Below are positions 55,543 to 64,000 of a stretch of 64,000 nt of DNA, piece by piece (position 1 is the stretch's first letter; every line of letters starts with the position of its first letter). The position numbers and the translations under genes are program-made. Source of the DNA: Biscogniauxia marginata. Its lineage: Eukaryota > Ascomycota > Sordariomycetes > Xylariales > Xylariaceae. Location: NCBI GenBank assembly GCA_022695795.1, contig MU404072.1:1-64000 (forward strand), given 5' to 3'. The notes below the pieces were generated by a model. The model worked only from the letters and a program-made list of their open reading frames with translations, was not told the origin of the DNA and made no database searches.

Positions 55543-58245
55543 CTATAAAATATCACAAAGGTCGTCATCCCATGCATCTTCATAGTCGGTCTCTGGTGAT
55601 GCAGCTCTCTGAATGTTCTGTTTTTGAGGCTGTTCATCTGAACTTTGTGCCTGTTTTAGAAGTTCTAGCATCTGATCATAGGAGTTTCGTGGTCGGTTCT
55701 GCACTCGACATTTTTCATCCCTCTCCTTGGTCACATCACTCGTCATCCGTTTTAGCCCCGATATCGATGACTGATTCGCGGCCGGAAGTCTCCTCTGTCT
55801 TTGAGCTTGACTGCTCGCCCTGTCAGCGGGCCCATTCATGATTGCATCTGGCCCATCTGTCTGGCCTCCTTTATCAGGCTTATCATCTTCTTCTCCTGCG
55901 CTTGCCAACAATTCTATTAATCGTTCATCTTCCGGTATCTGAAGTTGGTCCAGTTCTTCTTGGGCTTGCCGGCGAGCCCTGGCGTCTTCCCACGCACTCG
56001 TTCTACTCCTTTCGACTGCGTACTTGTAACGCATATGCCGGCTAGTAGAGGCGAGGAATGGCTTCGGGGATGGATGCGGAACTGCTGTGGAGTTGTCAAT
56101 ATTCAGCTGATGCTGGACTTGCCCTATACCAGACGCCAAGACCTGAGGGGATACTATCTCTGCATTTTGTACACCCCCCAGTCTTTTTGATGTGAGTGAC
56201 TGTCCTCCAACAGGCCTTATAGAAATGTGCTTGGAATTAATGAATGTTTTGTAATCTGTAGCACTTTTTGTTTGCTGAGAAGGCACGCTGGGACGCTTCG
56301 TAATCGAGGAATAGGAAGGTTGAACATGCTCGCTTGAGAACCGAGAGGAAGCTGACCGGTTATGGTCTGACCTGAGCTTCGTTGGCAACCCTAGGTTTGG
56401 GGATTCGTGATTAATAGGGCTTGAATCCTCAACAGACTTTGTGATACACCTGGTTGGAGCATTAAATTTAGCAGCTGCATGTGACGCCGTTTCGCTGCTA
56501 CGAAGCGTATTTCTCGACCCATTCGAAGTTATTATCGTTTGGTCTCTGGGTAGAGATGAAGATGAGCCATCTTCAATATCTTTCATGTCCTGGGATGAGA
56601 GGCATATGTCTTGTGTAGAGAAGATTGGTATGTCGAACGCATCTGGGTTATTTGGAAGCCTGATAACCGCTGGTATGCTAGGGTTCTTGGGAGGACCAGA
56701 CGAGGTATGTTCCTTGACCCGATTACTTTTGGGAGAGATTTGCGCCCCCGGAGCAACTTGCTTTTCAGGTCTCATCGCAGTGGTAGATACTCTATGAATT
56801 GGCAGACGTTGGCCAAATGGTGGAACTGTAGTGGGTGTATGATTCGGTTTTTGTTTCACCTGTAGATGTTTTTGTGTTGGACCAATTTTTGGTTCTTCAA
56901 AGAGTTCTCGTACTTCTTGAGATGGACTTGGGAAGAAGTCATCTAGATGGTTAAACATGAATAATTGGGTGCTCGTTGGGGGGAGCTCCTCTTGCCCACT
57001 CGGGGTTATAAAGTGCTGGCCGGATTTCGTGGCAGTCTGAGGTTTGGATATCGGTTTAAGAAACTGCGGCGTCCTTGGTCCGCTAACCGGAGCAGGTTTC
57101 GGCACTTTGAATTTTGGTGGAATAGGCGGCGGAGGCATGGAGGTTTTTGGATACCGGAAAGCCTGTGGAGTAGGGGCCGAGGTCTGGGACTTTCGTAGGA
57201 TTTGGACAGGCGGGGTGGTAAGGGGCTGTTGAGCAATGACTTGCTTCCCTTGACCAAGAGTTGCGTCTGGGGGTGGCTTGATAGCTCTCGCATTTACCTC
57301 ATTTATAGAAATATCTTGAAGCGGCCGCGGAGTTGGAATCGAGCGTGCATTGTCTCTCGCTGCCAGCTCCGTCCTAGCCAACGATTTGCTGGCTTCAATC
57401 TCAGGACAGGAAGGCCGCGACGGCTTCGCTGGTGGAGGCTCTACTGGAATATCGCTGTCTCGGGGTATTTTGATTTCCTTATGTTGACCTCCTCCCTGTT
57501 CTTCGTATGGATCGCGGGTGGACTCTATTAGTTCGGTTGGCAACTGCTCGTCGATGTGTTCGGTCGTTGAGGAACTCTTTTCGCTCGCTCCTCCCGCCTT
57601 CTCCGTGGGGTTAACTGGTACAGGCGGTATGGTCACTTCGTCAACCTCTCTTTGGGAACGAGGCTTAGAGGATGAAGGCGATGACCCCTTGTCCATTTCG
57701 TCCTGTAGTGGCCGATTAAGCCGTTGCCTTTTGGCTGGGGGCTCAGGGTTTTCTTCCGCGGAGGAGGACGCACAACGATGGGGGTCCTTTCTTTCAGCTG
57801 ATGTGGTAGGCGGTTCGGGGCTATTGTCCTCGTTGCTCTGCGCCCCAGGAGATTCTTTGCTGGGCTGCTCGCTTGGTTTTTTGGTCTTCACATTGGGGCG
57901 AACGAAGCGAGCAATGGTGTCCTGCGATGCGCGGACTGCCACGAGTGGTAGACCTTTCTTCTTCCTCTCTGCCCGCTCCTGTTCCTCCTTTTCCTTCTTC
58001 TTGTCGCGTGCAGCCCTCGCGCGAGCCTGGTTCCTCTCCTTCTCGAACTCGCGTCGTATGCGGTCCTGCTCAAAGAGCTCCTGGCGTCTCCGTTCGGCTT
58101 TGGAGAGCTTGGGGGCCTTGTTTGATTCCCGATACGCTTTCTTGGCTTGCTTGCTGGTCATAGGAGGCCTGCTCGGGCGGGACTCGCCAGGGATGGCGGA
58201 CGGCGCATTGGGAATGATTGAGAAGGTATTCTGAATGGGAGCCAT
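55543..58245 (-). CDS. Large disordered basic fungal protein with PIP-like motif
   Basis: A single exon of 900 residues. Residues ~35-100 are a highly charged helix or coiled coil (KLSKAERRRQELFEQDRIRR, then EKERNQARARAARDKKKEKE), the most conserved-looking part. It is followed by SQDTIARFV (108-115), close to a PCNA-interacting box (QxxIxxF-hydrophobic). From 120 onward the protein is disordered and Pro/Ser/Lys-rich with basic clusters. A later stretch, PTSTQLFMFNHLDDFFPSPS, looks like a conserved short motif. Near residue 770 there is another helical region (RYKYAVERSRTSAWEDARAR). The C terminus is acidic (DYEDAWDDDLCDIL). No catalytic domain is visible. It is probably a nuclear scaffold of filamentous ascomycetes; the PIP idea is inference. 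The opposite strand is open for 238 codons but is a shadow. Confidence 0.82.
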   Translation of the reverse strand: MAPIQNTFSIIPNAPSAIPGESRPSRPPMTSKQAKKAYRESNKAPKLSKAERRRQELFEQDRIRREFEKERNQARARAARDKKKEKEEQERAERKKKGLPLVAVRASQDTIARFVRPNVKTKKPSEQPSKESPGAQSNEDNSPEPPTTSAERKDPHRCASSSAEENPEPPAKRQRLNRPLQDEMDKGSSPSSSKPRSQREVDEVTIPPVPVNPTEKAGGASEKSSSTTEHIDEQLPTELIESTRDPYEEQGGGQHKEIKIPRDSDIPVEPPPAKPSRPSCPEIEASKSLARTELAARDNARSIPTPRPLQDISINEVNARAIKPPPDATLGQGKQVIAQQPLTTPPVQILRKSQTSAPTPQAFRYPKTSMPPPPIPPKFKVPKPAPVSGPRTPQFLKPISKPQTATKSGQHFITPSGQEELPPTSTQLFMFNHLDDFFPSPSQEVRELFEEPKIGPTQKHLQVKQKPNHTPTTVPPFGQRLPIHRVSTTAMRPEKQVAPGAQISPKSNRVKEHTSSGPPKNPSIPAVIRLPNNPDAFDIPIFSTQDICLSSQDMKDIEDGSSSSLPRDQTIITSNGSRNTLRSSETASHAAAKFNAPTRCITKSVEDSSPINHESPNLGLPTKLRSDHNRSASSRFSSEHVQPSYSSITKRPSVPSQQTKSATDYKTFINSKHISIRPVGGQSLTSKRLGGVQNAEIVSPQVLASGIGQVQHQLNIDNSTAVPHPSPKPFLASTSRHMRYKYAVERSRTSAWEDARARRQAQEELDQLQIPEDERLIELLASAGEEDDKPDKGGQTDGPDAIMNGPADRASSQAQRQRRLPAANQSSISGLKRMTSDVTKERDEKCRVQNRPRNSYDQMLELLKQAQSSDEQPQKQNIQRAASPETDYEDAWDDDLCDIL

Positions 58246-59182
58246 GATTTGAATTCATTCGGGCGATTGTCCTAACCCAAGCCTCACCATAGCTCTGGGG
58301 CGTCGCTTTTGGCTAGCATGGTGGTTTGTCGTTGTCGTTGCCCGCTCGATTGAACCGGTGCAGGTGGTTGCAGGATCCAATAACGATGTAAAGAGCGGAA
58401 GCGGACCGATTGTGTTTTTCTTTGTAAGTGGCTCATGCATTGAAATGCAAATGTATCGCGTCAAAAAGCACCCGAGCCGGCGTTTGTTTGGCGTCGGCGT
58501 TTCCCCCACCATTGACGTGATATTTAAAGCCCACTATGGTTAGGTACCCTGCATTTTCGTGCAGGGACCAGGGGCCACAAGCTACAGCACAGGGGACAGG
58601 GATAATCCAAGTAGCTGGGGAATCGCCTTAGATGTGGTACCTACCTACCTCATAAGTAGGAGGTAGGTAGTCTCGTTATTAGTAGGTGGTACTTTAAGAG
58701 GTACATGCTTTACATATGCATATAGCGCATAATTATAAGTACACCTCTATTTTAAGGGCTAGAAACGTAGGTAAGTATTACCTCTTAAATATATAGTTAA
58801 AATGTAACTATTAAATATAAGCTTTATAATGTTACTTAAGTAGATATTTATAAGTAAATCTTGGATTTAACTTAGATGCAAACATTGACTTTCCTTTTAT
58901 ATTTTATATATATAGTTACATACATATATATATACACACACATATATATATATATTTATATATATATGCGAAGTTCTTACTTGTTATCTAAATTGGCCGT
59001 TTAACATATTGACAAAGCCTATTTATGAGATATTGGCCTAGATAACCATGTACAACATTTTCTTAGTTAATTATTTTCCGTTATTAATCGTATTATCACA
59101 AAATTGTTTTGACTACTCGGATATCAAGAGGTACCTATGCAAGGGGGAGCTCGAGACACTTTTCTAACAATAAAAAGTGTCT
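58246..59182. other. Intergenic region, partly AT-rich
   Basis: About 940 bp. The first 270 bp form the promoter and leader of the large basic protein. From about 58730 to 59110 the sequence becomes AT-rich with TA dinucleotide runs (58905-58970), weaker than the islands elsewhere. GTAGGTAGGT words are clustered near 58640-58690. Confidence 0.55.
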
Positions 59183-61473
59183 CTAACAATAACCTGCTGG
59201 GCACCCGGCCGTGGTTCCTAGAACGTCACCCGAAACGCCACCGATCTGGAGAGCGGCACCGATGACACCACCAAGACCCTCTCCGGCAATGAAACCAGCA
59301 GCCACAGCGTAGCCGTACAAATCGAAAGACGACAATTTCCATTTCTTCCACGCCAGCGCCACTAGCGCTCCAAACATGGACGCTGTTGTGAACACGGGGT
59401 TTGGCAGGACGAATGAGAGCGCGATGGCGCCCCAGTTGGGAAGATACTGTCGGTACTTCTCACGCTCGCCGACGAGATAGAAGTGCCGGAAGATGACCTG
59501 GCAGACACAGAAGATGCCCATGACGATGGAAAATATACCCGATGTTAGCGGTATCTGAACCGCTGGATCGGTGACAGCTTGTGCCACAGCCGCCCATGCA
59601 GACACCGAGGGGACGGCAAAGGGGCAATGTTTCGCTTCGGCATCGAGAATACAAGGGTATGCTGAAGTGAAGAGGACGAACATACCAGGTGCTAGGAACA
59701 CCGAGACGAGCGTCCCTATCAGCTGGGCATGCCACTGCTTAACCGGCGGCGTCCCTAGCAGAAATCCGGTGCGGAAGTCACTCGTTAGGGCGTTAGCTAC
59801 ATCGGCAGCTCCGGAAGCCAATCCTCCAGCTACCAAGTTGAGCTTCTGAGCCTCCTTGATGCTGTAGCCGTGGCCTTTGGTGGCAGCGCCAAACACCAAC
59901 TGGCTGGCCTTCGAAGCGGCCGTGAGTGGCGTCTGGTCGGTGACGGCGCCGATCTGGATAGCTAGGAACGAGAACAGGAAACCTAGGACACAAGCCAAGA
60001 TTGTCAACCCGGGGTTCATACCCCACTGGAGGGCGAAGACGACCATGGCAACGGCGATGCTAACAATGAGACCACCAACCCACAGCCACATCGGGACTTG
60101 CTGTTCTGGCGTAGCCGGATCCTCGACGATGTTTTCGGAAGCCTTGAGCTCGGTGGCGGCCACTTTGGAAAAGTAATTTGAGCGTCTCCCGCTCTTCACG
60201 ATGAGGTTGTTGATGCCAACGCAGGACTTGTGCCACGCAGACTTGAAGGCGAACCCGATGACCTTGTATTGCACAAACAGCTCGGCTATCGAGGTGCAAA
60301 CCATAATCATGACACCGGGCCAGAGCAACCAGTATCTCGGCGAAGGTGTCGTGTGTCCTAGATTGCCGAGGGACGCAAAGCTATAGTAATCCGCCCATCG
60401 CGGGTCGTCCTCGACCTGCTGTATGCCGATACACTCGCCGTAGTGGACAAGCACTGGGCCGATAATGGCCCAGGCGAGAACGGCGCCACCAAACAAGGAA
60501 AGTGCCGAGTTCATGCCGATGAGCATGCCGCTGCCGATGAACGCAGGCGTCCACTCAAACCACCAACCCCAAGATTCGATGTTCATGGCCCAGCTCGTGT
60601 ACCCGCTCCAAATATGAATCCAAGTGAACACGTGCCAATCATAGAGGATACCCACGGCGTAATAGGATGCTACCCTCTGGACAAGAGCAGCGCCGAAAGC
60701 CAGACCGAGGGCCTTGAGTTTGCTAACGGCATCTCTGGCGCCAGCGGCACCGGAGTGCATAGACCGGATAGTTAATGCTACGGCGGTGGGCGTCGGAAAT
60801 AGAAGTTTTAACTCTCGGGCGACCTGGATGATGAAAAACTTCCGCAGGGGGGTGACGAAGAAGATGCCAAAGAACGAGCAGACAAGAGTGATGGTGATGA
60901 GGGCACCAAAGTCGTCCTGGGGCCGGCCCTCGATGGTCTTGAGCTGGTACATGGCAGGGATTCCAGCGACGAAGATACCAGCGATACCTCCGGCACCAGT
61001 AGCGGCGGCTTGGATGATGCTGTTCTCCTGGGGTCCGAACATGCCGCCGATGATGGGTATGTTCGTCTTAGAAAGGGACTTGATGATGCCGTAGCCGAAG
61101 ATGGCTCCGAACATGGAGGCCGAGAATGTGAACCCAGTCTTGAGACCTGGAGGAAGTTAGCGAATTATGTCGCTTCCGAGGCTGACGATAGTAGATCTAC
61201 AGAGAGGTAGCATAACTTACCAAGATACAAGTTGGAAGCGTTAACAAGGCATCCGAGACAGATGCCTACGAAGACAGCACGGATTGTCAGAGGGTTCGCT
61301 TCGAAGGGGAGATTCGGGTCCATCTTGAGAGGGACATAGAGATCTAAGACCTCCTCAGATTCCCCGTCGTCATCCTTGATACCCTCGGTCTTCTCATCAA
61401 ACTCTTTCTCGTTCACTGGCGACTCGACCGCATGGTCGGCTGAATTAGCCGTGCGCACCTCCGTCGAAGTCAT
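59183..61473 (-). CDS. OPT-family oligopeptide/metal-chelate transporter
   Basis: Two exons on the minus strand, 61473-61221 and 61146-59183, with a 74-nt intron, 738 residues, the usual OPT size. The hydrophilic N terminus (~60 residues, acidic) is followed by many membrane segments. Splicing gives [28 protein letters not shown], the typical OPT first-helix motif. Others include [58 protein letters not shown] and [15 protein letters not shown] proteins import small peptides or metal chelates by proton symport at the plasma membrane. The sequence resembles the broader (YSL-like) fungal OPT clade rather than the Opt1 peptide group; substrate cannot be assigned. The upstream gene is on the far side of the window edge. 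Confidence 0.93.
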
Positions 61474-64000
61474 AATTATTGATGTTCAATCGAAGACAAC
61501 GTCTACGAGACCATCGGATTGCGAAAAGCTACTGTAGGAATGGAAGGATGACCAGCTCGTCGCGTGGGGGGAGGGAGTATACGCTATTAATATATAGTCG
61601 TGGGCGTTTTATTCCGCAGCGGGAACTGTCAACCCCGAACCTACCTTTGGCCCTCTCCAGCAATAGCAGTAGCAGCAGTAACAGCAGAGTACCGTCATGG
61701 CAGCGAAATTGGTCCCATGTTGTCGCCGAGCCTGCATCGTATAGCATGGGGGTTAATTGTATCTCTGGGCCAAGATAAGCTACTAATAGAGATAAGAAGT
61801 GAAACGATTACAGGGGGTTTGTGGTATGCAACCGAAGATTTTCGATATAATAAGAGAACCTTTATTAAGAGAAGGAGTCTGGTCCAGCCGATAAGTTTAC
61901 AAGAGGCGGTGATCTAGTTCCATATTGGGAAGGCGAGCAAGGCAGATGGGAAGGACAACCACCTGTCGTTCATCATACTTGTCTTCGCAGACCCTTTCCC
62001 CGGATAAGAAGCTAAGTCCCTGATCATCGTTTCGCAGCTTGGATTCCATTTACCGAGTTCGATGTTGCGCTCGACCGACTCGACGGTTAATCTGTTCCAG
62101 GATAAACCCAGGCCACCCAATCGCATTGCTATCTTGGCAATTCCCAACCTGAGTTTGACAGATATACATAAAAAAAAGAAAAGAAGGTATCATGCGACGC
62201 GTGACGGGCTGCTTACTGAGTGTCCTCCCACAGGCAAGATGTGCCACGGCGTGGAGGCCAGCCAAAGATAACGACTTGGCTTGGGATCCTCCGGCCTTTC
62301 TGGGCAATGGAGCCTGTGCTCAGTGTTTTTTCTTCTTCCTTTTATTTCTTTTCAGCCCACGGCCCATTTCCAGACAACTACTAAGACTCACCTTGGAATA
62401 ACTATCTAGCCTGTTAACATCTCGTCGATGTGATATGGACTATTTACTAGTCGTGCGGACTTCGTAAATATGGTACCCAGGACTTGTTTCGAACGTGGGA
62501 ACCGAGAACGAACGACTACTTTTCACAACGGACAGCCCCGGATGGGATCAATAATGAAACCGAATGCAAGTTGTTCAGCCGAATGGCTGCTTGAGCTACT
62601 TTTCGATAAAAGTGCTACATATCTGTTAGATACGTAAGTGCTGAGAAAGAATATATAGAGTAGGTGCGTATGTATAAGATGTCGCCCCCCGTTACATCGT
62701 CTCTGTCCTGGTGGGTTTTCTAGAACATCGCCTAGATAGAAAGAACGTCCTGAGAGGCTCGTTTCTGGGTGGCTGGACGCATAGGGACGGTATCAGCGAC
62801 GACCTAGTCGATCATAGTGTAGGGAATTTTCGAATCATTATGGCAAACACTATTTGACCTCCGCATATATCTACCAGTCCTATAGAAGAAGGTCGACTAG
62901 TGTTGATGAGGCTGTTATTTAGATTCGACCCGTGATATGCCTTGTGTTCCCCACTTACGGCTGCCTCCGAGATCCTTATGATGCCTTATCTGTCCGGTCT
63001 AATATCGACGGCACGCTTTGAGGTGCCGCGCTTGAACCAAGTTATTGTTCTTTAATTAGGACCACTAGTAGATATACCTAGTTTAGTATGAGATTCTCTC
63101 CCAAATAGATATACACTACTGTTATTTTAAACATTTCGCTTCAGTGAATGCGTTGATTATCCCTTGCTACACATAGAACTACTGATTCTTGCCGTTGGCA
63201 ACTATATCTGACAGAGATGCCCTCTCGGGTATCGTCCTCACTTGAGGTTTTTCGTAATATGGTCAAAGACATCCTAGTGAGTGTTGCTTATCCTTATAAA
63301 TGCAACTGCATAATAATTATTTAATAACTCCATCTCTAAGCTGAATAGCCTCCTAAATCGTATTAACCTACTCGAGAACCCTACACAAGAGTCATCCATC
63401 TAAAGTGCTATATATCGTAGTAGATAGCAGTTACAGAAGGATTGTAAGCTTTATTGCCAATCTTCCATGAGAGCATTGGCGAGCAAAAGCTGTACTCAGA
63501 GCAATTATAGGACATGGAGCTTCTTCCCACCCCATCTATTATCACATGGCATAATAATTACGCATGTCGACGTTTAGGGAATACACACAAGTTAGAGTTA
63601 GGAAGACATACCAATAATTAGGAACTTCAGGCACTTATTAGGTAAAGCGCGCGAACCTGAAGGAATCCATTAGTTCCCACGATATGGCCGTGGGATTTTG
63701 AATGAGCGCGAGCGTTCTTATCATTATCCTACAGTAGACCTGGCGATACTGTCCACGTGACGCATGAACAATTGCGAGTAAAGCCGGGATTATACACTTA
63801 CGTGTAACTGACATACACTATGTAGATTAGCTTCGGTCAGCAACCAGGATGGCTACAATCCTGCGAAAGCTTGTGTTAAGCTAGCTTTTTAGTAATATAG
63901 TACTTATGTACGCCTATTTTCTATGACTCTATAGCCTATTCCGTTTTCGAATAAGGACCCGAGAAGCTGGTTCAGTACGGCTGTAATGCCGCTTTCGTTA
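61474..64000. other. 2.5-kb stretch without a supportable gene
   Basis: The first few hundred bases are the OPT promoter and leader, including a CAG/TAG-type triplet tract near 61660-61690. Frames of up to 105 codons (for example 61600-61917) have no family resemblance. The rest, to the window end, is slightly AT-rich and without features I can name. Confidence 0.5.

Noticed and set aside
57518..58234. 238-codon plus-strand ORF opposite the 900-residue gene
   Set aside because: Its Ser/Gly/Phe-rich product mirrors the codon bias of the minus-strand gene, which has conserved charged helices and a much longer frame.

Overview
The window is nuclear DNA from a filamentous ascomycete (Pezizomycotina; the gene set looks like Sordariomycetes, but I cannot place it more precisely). 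The signs are intron-rich genes with mostly 50-190 nt GT-AG introns, fungal-specific families (Crh-type GH16, OPT transporter, fungal DHAD paralogue) and GC-balanced genes separated by extremely AT-rich islands with transition-type decay, as left by RIP (repeat-induced point mutation). I rebuilt exon-intron structures by hand from splice sites, reading phase and family conservation. They are models and have not been tested against transcripts.

Layout. 1-2.6 kb: an AT-rich island with tandem repeats, the ribosome-rescue factor Dom34/Pelota (+), then a second AT-rich island. 3.2-6.5 kb: a Dgr2/WDR44-like WD40 protein (+). 6.8-7.8 kb: a putative amidoligase (-). 10.0-11.5 kb: the ribosome-assembly WD40 protein Rrb1 (-). 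11.9-14.75 kb: a dihydroxy-acid dehydratase (-) whose first [Fe-S] cysteine lies on a 5-nt exon followed by an 8-nt exon. 16.4-24.4 kb: a secreted lactonase-fold beta-propeller, an NAD(P)-binding protein, a GPI-anchored Crh glucanosyltransferase and a Nudix protein (all -). 26.0-27.7 kb: a His/Gln-rich SANT/Myb protein (-). 27.7-39.0 kb: an 11.3-kb stretch without a supportable gene, holding microsatellites and a 2.3-kb RIP-like island with two fold-back elements. 39.0-40.1 kb: a second Myb/SANT-like protein (+). 44.0-45.3 kb: a fungal protein of unknown function (+). 45.9-48.9 kb: OHCU decarboxylase (-) and the splicing E3 ligase Prp19 (+), divergently transcribed. 50.2-52.1 kb: a RING-like protein with SUMO-interacting motifs (+). 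53.1 kb: an unknown protein (-). 55.5-58.2 kb: a large basic, disordered fungal protein (-). 59.2-61.5 kb: an OPT transporter (-). 61.5-64 kb: no gene seen.

These are mostly housekeeping genes without operon-like logic or a recognisable metabolite or defence cluster. Core functions are RNA and ribosome biology (Dom34, Rrb1, Prp19), branched-chain amino-acid synthesis (DHAD), purine breakdown (OHCU decarboxylase), cell wall (Crh) and uptake (OPT). The unusual parts are gene-structure oddities (5-, 8-, 13- and 24-nt exons, a GC-AG intron), the asymmetrically decayed fold-back elements, a perfect 10-bp palindrome recurring between genes, and two SANT-domain genes facing away from each other across a long gene-free region.
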